A stretch of 64,000 nt of DNA from Exiguobacterium undae DSM 14481 (GCF_000620805.1 NZ_KK211187.1:1598398-1662397); one strand, 5' to 3'; shown: positions 42,711 through 53,600, counted from the stretch's first letter. Notes: a model not told the origin generated them from the letters alone. Made by a program: numbers and translations.

Positions 42711-43187
42711 TTAGGTCTTCAGCTTTTTCCACGTCTTCGGATAGGTCCGCAACTCTTTTTTCGTCGGATGCTCGGGGTCCAGTTTCTTTCCGCGACGTTC
42801 AAGGATCGAATCGGTCATCAAGAGTGCGACGGCGAGTACAAGATAAATGCCGATGCTGGTGAAAAACGGCAGACCGAGATTCAAGACGACCGGCAGGAAC
42901 AGACCGACCAATACGATGAAACAATAATCAATCACGTATTGAACTTGAATGATCCGCTTCATGTTCCGATGTTCCGTCAGTGCCATATCCCGGTTCACTT
43001 CTTGTGAGTGGAGCCGGGCAATCAGTACCAAGGCAACGACGAGCACGGCAAACGGCCAGTAGGCACCTCGGTTGGCGACGACCAATACGATACTTATCCC
43101 GTACAATAAGGCACTCAGCAACCGTTGTTTCATCAGTCGGCGTTTTGCTTCCTGAATAAAGCGGGTGCGTTCTTGTTTATTTTTCAT
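42711..43187 (-). CDS. Four-helix membrane protein, paralogue of 55450-55899
   Basis: The 158-residue protein opens N-K-Q-E-R-T-R-F-I-Q-E and has four helices in two pairs, separated by a basic loop H-R-N-M-K-R-I-I-Q-V-Q-Y-V; it ends D-P-E-H-P-T-K-K-E. The protein at 55450-55899 shares N-K-Q-E-R-x-x-x-I-Q, the N-M-K loop and D-P-E-x-P, so the two are paralogues. GAGGAGAAACGAGGT precedes the ATG. Function unknown. Confidence 0.75.
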   Translation of the reverse strand: MKNKQERTRFIQEAKRRLMKQRLLSALLYGISIVLVVANRGAYWPFAVLVVALVLIARLHSQEVNRDMALTEHRNMKRIIQVQYVIDYCFIVLVGLFLPVVLNLGLPFFTSIGIYLVLAVALLMTDSILERRGKKLDPEHPTKKELRTYPKTWKKLKT

Positions 43188-43202
43188 ACCTCGTTTCTCC
43201 TC

Positions 43203-43358
43203 TCACCAGGACGGCGGGTCATTTCGATGATGGATGTCCAGTTCGTGGTCGTTCGAAGTGTACTCCCGGTCGTCCAATGTCCGTTCACGATAACCGCGTC
43301 TTGCTGCTAAAATCGTGACGGCAACTCCAACTACAGCGAAAATTCCAATAAAGATCAT
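43203..43358 (-). CDS. 51-residue single-helix membrane protein
   Basis: ATG 43358 to TGA 43203 encodes one N-terminal helix (F-I-G-I-F-A-V-V-G-V-A-V-T-I-L) and an Asp/Glu/His-rich tail ending P-P-S-W. AAAGGGGGAATAAAG is a strong ribosome site. It lies 15 bases before the paralogous four-helix gene and leads this minus-strand run. Confidence 0.72.
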   Translation of the reverse strand: MIFIGIFAVVGVAVTILAARRGYRERTLDDREYTSNDHELDIHHRNDPPSW

Positions 43359-43482
43359 CTTTATTCCCCCTTTTTGGATATCATCTCCTTAGCATTTTAT
43401 TCGATTTCACTGATTGATTTTCCTTTATTTGTTTATTTCGTCAATGAATTGAATAAATAAGTTTTCAAGAATAACTTAAAGG

Positions 43483-43513
43483 GTAATTTGAATATATCTT
43501 TAATTCAAATTAC
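43483..43513. promoter_or_regulatory. Perfect inverted repeat upstream of the MHYT/EAL gene
   Basis: GTAATTTGAA (43483-43492) and TTCAAATTAC (43504-43513) are perfect 10-base inverted arms around an 11-base centre, 27 bases before ATG 43540. It could be a dimeric regulator's operator or overlap the promoter. Confidence 0.55.
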
Positions 43514-43539
43514 ATACTGACGAGGTGATTCTATCCGTT

Positions 43540-45871
43540 ATGTCCAATCATTCGATGCATTCCCATACTGATTTTTTACTTATTACACTGTCCTATCTGA
43601 TCGCTGCAACTTCTGCCTACATCGCGATTGAACTCGCCCGTCGCGTCAACCGGGCGGCACCGAGGTCAAAACACCTGTGGCTGATTGCCGGCGGTTCGGT
43701 TCTCGGGCTGGGCATTTGGTCGATGCATTTCGTCGCCATGCTGGGACATAAAACGTTAAACGAAGCTACTTATTCATTTCCACTTGTCTTTTTGTCGGCA
43801 GTCATTGCCGTCGTCGGTTGTATCCTCGGCTTTTACATTGTCTCGCGCGGCATGTCCCGGCAGTCTTTTCTCGTCGGCGGCTTTTTGATGGGCAGTGCGA
43901 TTGCCGGCATGCATTACGTCGGCATGTATGCGCTCCAAGGAATGACACTCCAGTTTCATGCAGGATACGTGTTGACCTCGATCTTAATTGCCATCTTCGC
44001 TTCCTGGACGGCATTGTGGATCGGCTTCTTTTCGAGTTATGCAAAACAGGACATGCTCGTTCAAACCAAAGTCTTTTTCGCCTTTGTCATGGGTGTCGCC
44101 ATCTTCGGGATGCACCACGTCGGCATGATGGGACTTGAATTTCAGACGGTCGCTTCTTTTGAAACGAATCGGGTCATCGAACCGACTTTGCTCGTAACAC
44201 TCGTCTCCACCGTTACGTTGTTTCTGTTCCTCGCCTTTTTTGCCAGTGTTCTGCTTGACCTGCAGCTCCGGAAGCGGGATTTGATTCAGGCTACGATTCT
44301 CGAATCGACGGAAGACGGTGTCGTGACGACGAACCGGGAGGGACAACTTCAATATGCGAACTCTCGATTCCATGCGTTTTTCCCGATTTCCAATACCTCA
44401 TTAGCAGCGTATCATCCAAATCTTCGACCGGACGTGCCGGAGCATACGAAACAGATTATCCATGTAGAGGATCAGATTCTTGAAGTGGTCAATCATCCGC
44501 TCCAAGGTGAAAAACTGGACCAAACACTCTGGTTTTTCCGGGACGTGACCGACCAAACCACCTCTCTTCAACTGATTGAGCATTTAGCTTTTCACGATCG
44601 GCTGACCGATTTACCAAACCGGGACAAGGTGGGTCTTTATATCAACGAACAGATCAAACGTCAGATTCCGATCTCCTGTCTCTACATCAGCATTGACCGC
44701 TGGCAGTTTTTAAGTGACATGCTCGGTCACGCCGGGGTCAATCATCTGCTTCTGCAAATTTCCGACCGATTACAAAAGACGATTCATCCGCAGGACGTGT
44801 TGGCCCGGATTGAATCTTCCGAATTTTTGATTGTCCTGAGTGACGAGCGAAGCAGCCTTGCGACACAAGGCAGAAAAATGTTACACGGCTTTAGCACAAC
44901 CGTTTGATATTGACGGCACTGTCATTTCCCTGACAATGAAAGCCGGAATCAGTCATTATCCGGAAGATGCAACGACGTCGGAAAACTTGATGTATTATGC
45001 CAAGTTGGCGCTACATGCCTCTTTTCATACCACACAAACCGCTATTAAGGAATTCAAGATTGAAACGCGGGATGAAATTCTCCGGACTGTTCAAATCGAA
45101 CAGTATTTAGCTCAGGCACTGGATCAAAACCAGTTTGAAATCGTCTTTCAACCAAAGATTTCGGCGGTACAACAAAAAATGACAGGCGTCGAAGTGCTAG
45201 CCCGGTGGACACAGTCAGAACTCGGTTTCGTGTCCCCTGCCGAATTCATCCCGATTGCTGAAAAAACAGGTGCCATCCATGCGCTTGGTGACTGGGTACT
45301 GCGGACAGCCTGTCTGCGCTGGGTCGCATGGAAAGAAGCCGGTGTCTCTCCCTTCTCCATTGCCGTCAATGTCTCACCGCTCCAATTTGCCAGTCAGGAA
45401 TTCTTGCCGCGGCTTGAAAAGATTCTGCTAGAAACTCATATGGATCCTGCTTATCTTGAGCTGGAAATCACAGAATCTGCTGCCTTGTCGTACGAAACCG
45501 CCACTTATGAGAAGTTGGCAACCATCCAAGCCCGTGGCATCCGGGTATCACTGGACGACTTCGGCACCGGTTACTCGTCGTTTACCCAACTGCGTTCTCT
45601 GTCGGTTCAACTGCTTAAAATCGACCGTTCCTTCATTACGTCCCTGTTTGAGGAAAAAAATCAGCAGGCGATTGTCCAGTCGATGATTCAACTGGGACAT
45701 AATCTCGAGATGGAAGTATTGATTGAAGGTGTTGAGACAGTGGAACAAGCGGACTGGCTCGCTCGGGAAGGTTGCGATTACTTTCAGGGGTATTATTTCA
45801 GCCGTCCGTTGACAGAGACTGCGTTGATGGACTATTTAACGGCAGACTCGATGGATGAACACATCATGTAA
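43540..45871 (+). pseudogene. MHYT-PAS-GGDEF-EAL cyclic-di-GMP protein split by a frameshift
   Basis: The first part (43540-44907) has an MHYT sensor with seven helices (repeated M-H-F-V-A-M, M-H-Y-V-G-M, M-H-H-V-G-M), a PAS-like region and a GGDEF domain whose active-site loop is S-S-E-F, so diguanylate cyclase activity is lost. Near 44842-44848 the frame shifts: L-S-D continues in the other frame as T-S-E-A-A-L-R-H-K-A-E-K, and the first frame adds 19 unrelated residues before stopping. The second part (to 45871) completes GGDEF and holds an EAL domain with all key residues: E-V-L, N-V-S, E-I-T-E-S, D-D-F-G-T-G-Y, K-I-D-R and F-Q-G-Y. Layout is that of Bacillus YkoW. Confidence 0.85.
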
Positions 45872-45901
45872 GCCTGTTCTCGTGTTGTTTGACTCACAGA
45901 C

Positions 45902-45960
45902 CTCAACTTAATCATGTCAGCACCTGCTTCTATCTCATTAAGTTGAGATAGAAGCTTTTT
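45902..45960 (+). terminator. Terminator with a possible competing antiterminator
   Basis: GCTTCTATCTCA (45926-45937) pairs perfectly with TGAGATAGAAGC (45944-45955), followed by T5. CTCAACTTAAT (45902-45912) is an exact complement of ATTAAGTTGAG (45937-45947), which overlaps the terminator loop and 3' arm, so the two hairpins exclude each other. Confidence 0.7.
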
Positions 45961-46180
45961 CTATGACTAGAGTACATAGGACTTCCGGACCGCATCTCGT
46001 CCTCTTTAAGCATCGATTTAGAAACGCGTAAACAGTTCACTAGTTCCATAAAAAAGGGAAATATGTTCTTCGTATTCTGAAGAATTATTACGAAATCATT
46101 GCATTTGGGAACAATTAACAGTATATTTTGTTTAACTATTCTGATAATTATTACCAAACTTTTTTAAAGGAGCGTGTCCC
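45961..46180 (+). promoter_or_regulatory. Leader region and promoter of the permease cluster
   Basis: TTGCAT at 46099-46104, a 17-base spacer and TATATT at 46122-46127 make a good promoter 54 bases before the start at 46181. The rest is AT-rich; I see no gene in it. Confidence 0.6.
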
Positions 46181-46792
46181 ATGAAATGGTCTGCCAAGAA
46201 CAAGCTTTCATTGATCACTGCATCATGTCTTGTCGTCGGTACTTTCGGATTGGTTGCTTCAACGACAGATGTCTTTAAAGATAGCACTTCCTCAATTACG
46301 TCGGTTGCAAGCGAAAAAAAACAAGCGGGCGTCAGTCAAACGATCACACCGAAAACACTCTCGATTGCCAAACTGATGAAACAAGGTCTTGTCCAAACCT
46401 ACCCAGGAGATCCTAATCTCGCGAAATCGGCGTTCCGTGTCGACCGTTTGTTAAGTGCTCCACCCAAGTCATTGAATTTAGTGGCAAAGGACGGACATCG
46501 GTTTATCACGGTTCCTTTTATCATGGAAGATACTTCTCATCACGATGGTGGGTACAGCGTGTATAAACCCAACCGCTTTACACTGAAAGACGAAACCGGA
46601 AAAGAATACGAATCCGTCGATTACGTCAACCGGAACGAAAAAGCATGGAAAAATACCCATCAGTATTTTGCCCCGTACCGTTCACAAGTGGATGTCGTCT
46701 ATCAAGTACCAATTAACAAAAAAACCTTTGTTCTGTTTGCCTCAAGTGATGCATTCGCTAAAACACATACCGTTAAAATCGAAGTCGATTAA
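46181..46792 (+). CDS. Secreted or membrane-anchored single-module protein of the permease cluster
   Basis: The 203-residue protein has an N-terminal signal/anchor helix (L-I-T-A-S-C-L-V-V-G-T-F-G-L-V-A), a Ser/Thr/Lys linker and one ~145-residue module (residues 58-203). The module runs K-L-M-K-Q-G-L-V-Q-T-Y-P-G-D-P, P-P-K-S-L, F-I-T-V-P, S-V-D-Y-V-N-R-N-E-K-A-W-K, V-V-Y-Q-V-P, V-L-F-A-S, K-I-E-V-D. The same module occurs twice at the C-terminus of each following permease, there also behind a membrane helix. It looks like a beta-sandwich, perhaps distantly like DUF4352. AAAGGAGCG precedes the ATG. Confidence 0.75.
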   Translation: MKWSAKNKLSLITASCLVVGTFGLVASTTDVFKDSTSSITSVASEKKQAGVSQTITPKTLSIAKLMKQGLVQTYPGDPNLAKSAFRVDRLLSAPPKSLNLVAKDGHRFITVPFIMEDTSHHDGGYSVYKPNRFTLKDETGKEYESVDYVNRNEKAWKNTHQYFAPYRSQVDVVYQVPINKKTFVLFASSDAFAKTHTVKIEVD

Positions 46793-46866
46793 CTTCAACA
46801 CGCTTGATGCTTCCATGGCGTCAGGTGTGTTTTTACTTACATGCATGCCGAAGGAGTGTGATTGAA

Positions 46867-49800
46867 ATGATTTCTTTTATTTGGAATTCCTGGTGGCGCA
46901 ACAAGGAGTGGTTCATCCTGCTCCTCGTCGGTGTCCTGATTGTCAGTACCGGACTCAGTTATCTGATCGGGACGACGCAAGCGAGCAACGGCACTGTCGT
47001 TGATGAACTGCAGAAACGCTGGGGTTCCTCCTATGATATCGTCGTTCGTCCGCCGGACAGCCGCAGTGTGACGGAAGACTTAAAGTTGCTTGAGCCGAAC
47101 TATATGAGCGGTCTCGACGGCGGCATCACGATGCAACAGTACAAAACAATTCAAAAAATTTCCGACGTTGAAGTCGCCGCACCGATTGCGATGATCGGGA
47201 ATTATTATGCGGATGCCCAGATTGGGACATTCGATTTCAAAGAACAAGGCATCTATAAAGTCATCATTCAAGACGTTCAGGATACCGGTTTACAGAAAGA
47301 ACAACAGTCCAGTTCATCCTTCTTAGGTGCCGGATGGTCTCCTTCCGAGGGGGATGGCTTGAACCGGGATATTTCACCGCAAGCCTTAGGAAAACAACCG
47401 CTGATGGAGTTCGGCAGTGCAACGATGCTTGCCGGAATTGATCCGGAAGCAGAAGCAAAACTCGTCGGTCTTGACCAAGCAACCAAAAAAGCGACACACA
47501 GCCGTTATTTCACAAAAGACGACATCGCGACAGATAACGGAGACGATGTATGGAATATCCCGTTGATTTTAAATAGTCACGAATACGTCGATGCCTACCG
47601 GAAATATCGTTACGAAAAAGTAGACATTCCTTTGGTTAATGATTCGATGACCGAGACAGTCAATGCCATCATGAAAAAAGGTGGCGCATCGTATCTGAAG
47701 ACACTTCCGGTGCAACCCGCTAAGGTGTACAAGATCACGACGAGCGAAACCTCGAAAGAGCTCGTCAACGATATTTTAAAAGGAACGGTCCCGTCTAAAC
47801 CAACCGGAAGCTTCGATTGGATGTATTTAAAACCGTCTGCCGTCGAATACCAGACACTGACCAGTCCCTATGCTACCCGTTGGCCGTTTGCGTATCAGGT
47901 TACACCACAGGAAGTGCCGAAAGATGTCCTGCTGGCAAAACGGACGATGTATCGAAAAGCTCGGTCGTTTGGAGATACATCGATTAATTTAAAGTCTGTG
48001 CCTAAAATGAAGTTGAATTTCATCGGTGTCTTTGACCCACAAAAACTGAACATTTCAAAGGATCCGTTAACCGAGCTTCCGATGGAAACGTACTTCCCGG
48101 CGAAAGCCCAATGGGTCATGGACAAAAACGAACGTCCCGTTAATCCGGTCCGCGACGTTAAGCCGACGAATGATCCGTATGACTTCCTGACGAAACCGCC
48201 GTCGATGCTGACGACACTGGATGCGGCGTTTAAGCTCCGTGGTGATAAAGCCATTTCGGCCATTCGGGTCAACGTCAAAGGGGTCGAAGCCATGAATGCG
48301 ACAAGCGAAAAAAAATTGCAGGCTGTCGCTCAAGAGATTGAAGACAAGACGGGACTGATTACCGATGTGACACTTGGTTCCTCCCCGCAACTCGCCCTGA
48401 CCTACCTGCCCGGCTTAAAAAATGAATCTGCTTTAGGTTGGGTCCAGCAGCCGTGGATCAAGCTCGGTTCCTCGATGGCGATTTTTCAAGAGGCGAAAGT
48501 CGGCATGAGCGGTGTCATCGCGAGTGTGATTGCGGTCGCCCTCGTTTATGTCTTCAGCTCGAATATTATTTTGCTGTATGCCCGTAAAAAGGAATTTGCG
48601 ATTTTACTGTCGCTCGGCTGGCGTCCGCGTCAGTTGTCAAAGCTGCTGTTTTTGGAAGCGACGCTACTCGGTACCTTCGTCGCCCTGATTTCCTGGACGA
48701 TTCTCGGGTCCTTCTGGCTGACGACGGATCATCCGATTGCGCTTGGCCGGATTTTGCTGATTGGTCTCGCCGGTCTGTTGATTTACTGGGGCGGGACGCT
48801 TGTTCCGATGGCTCTGATCCGCCGTATCCAGCCTTTTGAAAGCATGCGCTCCGGCGAAGTCTCAAAAGGCCGTCGGCTCGTCCGGTCGCAATCGATTTTC
48901 GGGATGAGTCTCAATCAGTTGTTCACGTACTGGCAACGGACGTTGCTGTCAGTCGTCGCGATTGCCCTGCCGACGAGTCTGTTCATCTTCTTCCTCTTCG
49001 TGACATTCCGGCTGAAAGGCGTCTTGTATGCGACCTGGCTCGGCGAGTACGTCGCGCTTGAAGTCGGTACGATGCACTACGTCGCAATGGCAGTCGCACT
49101 CTTGATTGCCATCCTGACGACAACGGAAATCATGTGGCAAAACGTCAATGAGCGGAAACCGCAACTCGCTGTCTTAAAAGCAACCGGTTGGCGCGACGGT
49201 TGGATCCGGCTCCTTGTCCTGACGGAAGGCATGTTAACCGGTTTATTCGCCGGTCTGATTGGTCTCCTGATTGCGCTCGCCATGATCGGATACGTCTACA
49301 ATCAGTTCCCGATCAACGAGCTCTTGTTCCTCAGCGTAATGCTGTTCATCCCGGTCGTGACCGGCGTCCTCGGTGCCCTGTTACCAGCACAACGGGCCGT
49401 CCGGATTACGCCGAATGCGGCGATCGGCAGTGTCGCCGTCAATACCCAGGCGACGGAACGCCGCTTTAAACTGGCCCTTGGCACGATCGGCGTCGCCTTG
49501 GTCGCCGGCGTTACGAGCCTGTTCCTGTTTGCTGCAAACGAAGATATCACGCAAACACCAAAACAGGCGCAGGATAAACCGCCTGCCGTTCAAACGACAG
49601 GTGCGAAAATCGCTGATTCAAAACAGACCGAGTCGAAGAAAAAGACGGCGGTTTCGCAGACGGAAACCGATAAAAAAATCAAGAAGCTGATGAAAAAAGG
49701 CATGGTGCAGACGACTCCGGGCGGCGAACAGATCAGCAATCAGTTCTTTTATGTCGATCCGCTGATCGAGACACCAAAAGAACTGGATTTACAAGAAAAA

Positions 49801-50628
49801 CCGGGTTACCGTTTTGTGACGGTTCCGGTGACCATGCAGGATAATCAGGACCCCCGCTCAAAAGGGTCCGTCGCCAACTACCGGCCAAGCACTTATGCGA
49901 TGACCGCTCCTGACGGGAAAGAATACTTGCCGGTTGATTATGTCAATCATAATGAAAAAGCCTGGAAGTTCAGCTATCAGTATGTTTCGGGCGAAAAATC
50001 ACGTGTTGATCTCGTCTATCAAGTACCGGAAGACGAAAAAGTATTGGTCCTGTATGCATCGGATGATGCATTCCCGAGAACGGTCACGGTCAAAATCGAC
50101 TTGGATGCCGCACCCGGTGCTGATTCCAAACCGAAGCAAACACCAAAAACCGTCAAACAGGATTCCGGTGCCGTTCAAGAAATCATGAATCAGGCGATGG
50201 TCCGCACGTTCCCCGGTGATCCGGAGCTGAAGAAAGCGATTTTCCGGGCCGGTGCTTTGTTGCCGGAACCGCCGAAAGAGTTGAAACTGCCGGCGTTGCA
50301 GGATGAACAGTATGTCACCGTACCGGTTATCTTACGCAACTATACAGCACCTGAAGGCGAAGGATACGGCACGTACCGCCCGAACCGCTATACGCTGACC
50401 GACGCTGATGGCACCGTCTATGAGTCCGTCGATTATGTCAATCACAATCCGGACGTCTGGAAATCCGGTTACCAGTACTTCTCTCCCCGTGCATCCCGCG
50501 TTGACCTCGTCTTCCAAGTGCCGGAGCAGGACAACACGTATGTCCTGTTCGCCAAGGACGAAGCGTTCGCGAAGTCCGTCGCTGTCAAGATTGAGGTGAA
50601 GGCAAGCAAGGATAAAACATCAAATTGA
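46867..50628 (+). CDS. Giant FtsX-family permease with two extracellular C-terminal modules (copy A)
   Basis: 1253 residues. TM1 at about 15-37. Extracytoplasmic domain at about 38-545 (Y-D-I-V-V-R-P-P, L-L-E-P-N-Y-M-S-G, V-A-A-P-I-A-M-I). First FtsX unit from about 546 (A-R-K-K-E-F-A-I-L-L-S-L-G-W), second from about 690 (L-A-V-L-K-A-T-G-W). Then an extra helix at about 869-891 (L-A-L-G-T-I-G-V-A-L-V-A-G), a Lys/Thr/Gln linker, and modules at about 935-1079 and 1102-1244. The extra helix should place both modules outside the cell. No ATPase is encoded beside it. AAGGAG precedes ATG 46867; the earlier in-frame ATG is rejected. Confidence 0.88.
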   Translation: MISFIWNSWWRNKEWFILLLVGVLIVSTGLSYLIGTTQASNGTVVDELQKRWGSSYDIVVRPPDSRSVTEDLKLLEPNYMSGLDGGITMQQYKTIQKISDVEVAAPIAMIGNYYADAQIGTFDFKEQGIYKVIIQDVQDTGLQKEQQSSSSFLGAGWSPSEGDGLNRDISPQALGKQPLMEFGSATMLAGIDPEAEAKLVGLDQATKKATHSRYFTKDDIATDNGDDVWNIPLILNSHEYVDAYRKYRYEKVDIPLVNDSMTETVNAIMKKGGASYLKTLPVQPAKVYKITTSETSKELVNDILKGTVPSKPTGSFDWMYLKPSAVEYQTLTSPYATRWPFAYQVTPQEVPKDVLLAKRTMYRKARSFGDTSINLKSVPKMKLNFIGVFDPQKLNISKDPLTELPMETYFPAKAQWVMDKNERPVNPVRDVKPTNDPYDFLTKPPSMLTTLDAAFKLRGDKAISAIRVNVKGVEAMNATSEKKLQAVAQEIEDKTGLITDVTLGSSPQLALTYLPGLKNESALGWVQQPWIKLGSSMAIFQEAKVGMSGVIASVIAVALVYVFSSNIILLYARKKEFAILLSLGWRPRQLSKLLFLEATLLGTFVALISWTILGSFWLTTDHPIALGRILLIGLAGLLIYWGGTLVPMALIRRIQPFESMRSGEVSKGRRLVRSQSIFGMSLNQLFTYWQRTLLSVVAIALPTSLFIFFLFVTFRLKGVLYATWLGEYVALEVGTMHYVAMAVALLIAILTTTEIMWQNVNERKPQLAVLKATGWRDGWIRLLVLTEGMLTGLFAGLIGLLIALAMIGYVYNQFPINELLFLSVMLFIPVVTGVLGALLPAQRAVRITPNAAIGSVAVNTQATERRFKLALGTIGVALVAGVTSLFLFAANEDITQTPKQAQDKPPAVQTTGAKIADSKQTESKKKTAVSQTETDKKIKKLMKKGMVQTTPGGEQISNQFFYVDPLIETPKELDLQEKPGYRFVTVPVTMQDNQDPRSKGSVANYRPSTYAMTAPDGKEYLPVDYVNHNEKAWKFSYQYVSGEKSRVDLVYQVPEDEKVLVLYASDDAFPRTVTVKIDLDAAPGADSKPKQTPKTVKQDSGAVQEIMNQAMVRTFPGDPELKKAIFRAGALLPEPPKELKLPALQDEQYVTVPVILRNYTAPEGEGYGTYRPNRYTLTDADGTVYESVDYVNHNPDVWKSGYQYFSPRASRVDLVFQVPEQDNTYVLFAKDEAFAKSVAVKIEVKASKDKTSN

Positions 50629-50645
50629 TCTGAAGGAGGCTTTTG

Positions 50646-53600
50646 ATGCTGAAATTCATCTGGAATTCCTGGTGGCGCAACAAGGAGCGGTTCATCCTGC
50701 TCCTCGTCGGCGTCCTCATCGTCAGTACCGGACTCAGTTATCTGATCGGGACGACACAGGCCAACAACGGCACCGTCGTCGACGAACTGCAAAAGCGTTG
50801 GAAGTCATCGTATGACATTGTCGTCCGTCCTCCCGGCAGCCGCAGTGTCACGGAAGATTTAAAGTTGCTCGAGCCGAACTATATGAGCGGACTTGACGGC
50901 GGAATCACGATGCAACAATATCAAACGATACAAGAGATGGCCGATGTCGAAGTCGCGGCACCGATCGCGATGATCGGCAACAGTTCGACCGGCGGAAATC
51001 TCGGGACACATACGTTCGAAAACGAAGGCATCTATAAACTGACCATCACAGACCGGCAGGATACCGGTTTAAACGTCGAACAGTACTCGTCCGCGACCTA
51101 CATCGCAGCCGGCTGGGAACCGTCCGGTGATGCGACAAATGCCGGCGTCACGCCGATGCCGCTCGGCAAACAACCGCTCTATGAATTCGGCAGCAGTACG
51201 ATGCTTGCCGGAATCGATCCGAAAGCGGAAGCCCAGTTGATTGGTCTTGACCAGGCGACGTTCGCTGATACGTACAGCCGGTATTTCACAAAAGACGACC
51301 GTCCGAGTGTCGTCGATGAAGTCGGGACCGTCGCCATTCCGGTGCTGTTGAATGAACGCGAGTATGTTGACGCGTCCCGCATCTATACGTACGAAAAACT
51401 GGACGTCCCCTTACTCAACGACTCGATGAACGAGACGATTAAGGATGTGACGGAGCGCGGCGGCAAAAAATATCTGGAGACGCTCCCGGTGACGTCCGAC
51501 AAAGCGAAAAAGTACACCGTCACGACGCAACAAATCCAAAAAAAGTTAGTGCAGGATATTCTCAGCCATGCGCCGGCTGTCACGGATGTCAGCCAGTCCA
51601 ACTGGATGGCGTTGAAACCTTCTCCGATTACCTATCAGCCGATCAAAAGTCCGTACGCCTCCCGTTGGCCGTTTACGTATCAGGTCGAACCGAAGAAGGT
51701 CAATCCGGATTCGTTACTCTTCAAACGAACGATGTATCGGGAAGCGCGGGAATTCGGCAGCTCCAGCGCGGACTGGAAGCGGCTCAGGCTCGATTATATC
51801 GGTGTCTTTAATCCGAAAAAATTGAATGTCTCAAAAGATCCGTTAACGGAATTGCCGATGGAGACCTATTTCCCGGCGAAAGCCCAGTGGGTCATGAACG
51901 CCAAGGAACAACCGGTCAATCCGGTCCGTGATGTCAAACCGTCCAATGATTCCTATGACTTTTTGACGAAACCGCCGTCGATGCTGACGACGCTGGATGC
52001 AGCATTTCAAATTCGCGGTAAAAAAGCGATTTCCGTCATCCGTGTCAATGTCAAAGGTGTTGGCGCAATGAACGAACAGAGCGAGGCCAAATTGCAGGCG
52101 GTCTCCAAGGAAATCGAGGACAAAACCGGTCTGATCACGGACGTCACGCTCGGTTCATCCCCGCAACCGGCCTTGACCTATCTGCCTGGACTTGAGAAAC
52201 AGGCGGCACTCGGTTGGGTACAGCAACCGTGGATCAAACTCGGCTCATCGATCAGCATCTTCCAGGAAGCGAAGGTCGGGATGAGCGGCGTCATCGCCAG
52301 TGTCATCGCGGTCGCCCTCGTTTACGTCTTCAGTTCGAACATCATTTTGCTCTACGCCCGCAAAAAAGAGTTTGCGATTTTACTGTCGCTTGGCTGGCGT
52401 CCCCGTCAGTTGTCGAAAATGTTGTTCCTTGAGGCCACGCTTCTCGGGACGCTCGTCGCCCTGATTGCCTGGTCGATTCTCGGGACGTTTTGGCTGACGA
52501 CGGATCACCCGATTGCCCTCGGCCGGATTTTATTGATCGGTCTTGCCGGTTTGTTCATCTATTGGGGCGGGACACTTGTTCCGATGGCGCTCATTAGCCG
52601 GATTCAGCCTTATGACAGCATGCGGTCCGGAGAAATTTCAAAAGGACGCCGGTTCGTCCGTTCCCAGTCCGTTCTCGGGATGAGCCTCAATCAGCTTGTC
52701 ACGTATTGGCAACGGACATTTCTGTCGATTGTCGCCATCGCCCTGCCGACCAGTCTGTTCATCTTCTTCCTGTTCGTGACGTTCCGCTTAAAAGGGGTGC
52801 TTTACGCCTCCTGGCTCGGCGAATTCGTCGCCCTTGAAGTCGGCACGATGCATTACGTCGCGATGGCCGTTGCCCTCTTGATCGCCATCCTGACGACGAC
52901 GGAAATCCTCTGGCAAAACGTCAATGAACGGAAATCGCAACTGGCGGTCTTGAAAGCAACCGGTTGGCAGGACCGGATGATCCGTCAACTTGTGTTAATG
53001 GAAGGTCTGTTGACCGGTTTGATTGCCGGGATTGCAGGACTCCTCATGGCCCTGTTCCTGATTTTAAAAATGTACCATCAATTCCCGTCAGCTGAACTCG
53101 GTTTCCTGAGTCTGACGTTACTGATTCCGGTCGCGACCGGTGTCATCGGGGCTTTGTTACCGGCCCAGCGTGCCGTTCGGATTACACCGAATGCCGCCAT
53201 CGGCAATGTCGCCGTTAATTCCAAGACGACGGAGCGTCGCTTCCGGCTTGCCCTTGGAACGATTGGCGGAGCGCTTGTCGCAGGCGTCGCTTCCTTGTTC
53301 CTGTTTGCGACAAATGAAACCGAGCCACAACCGGTTGCGACCAAAACGGCTGAAACACCAGTCATCACGACAACCGGCAGTAAAATCAAAGATGGCTTGA
53401 CAGGGGCCAAACGCGGCGAACCCAAAATCGCCGGTTCTTCCGATGCTGTTATCAAGAAATTGATGGCGAAAGGAAGTGTCCCGACGTTCCCGGGCGATCC
53501 AGCCTTAAAAGACTCATATTTCTGGGTCGGTCCCCTGTTGAAGGAACCGCCGGCGTCGTTGAAGCTCGAGGAAAAAGTAGGTTTCCGGTATATTACCGTT

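Noticed and set aside
44836-44850. Programmed frameshift in the MHYT/EAL gene
   Set aside because: I see no slippery heptamer or downstream structure at the junction. A simple indel is more economical.
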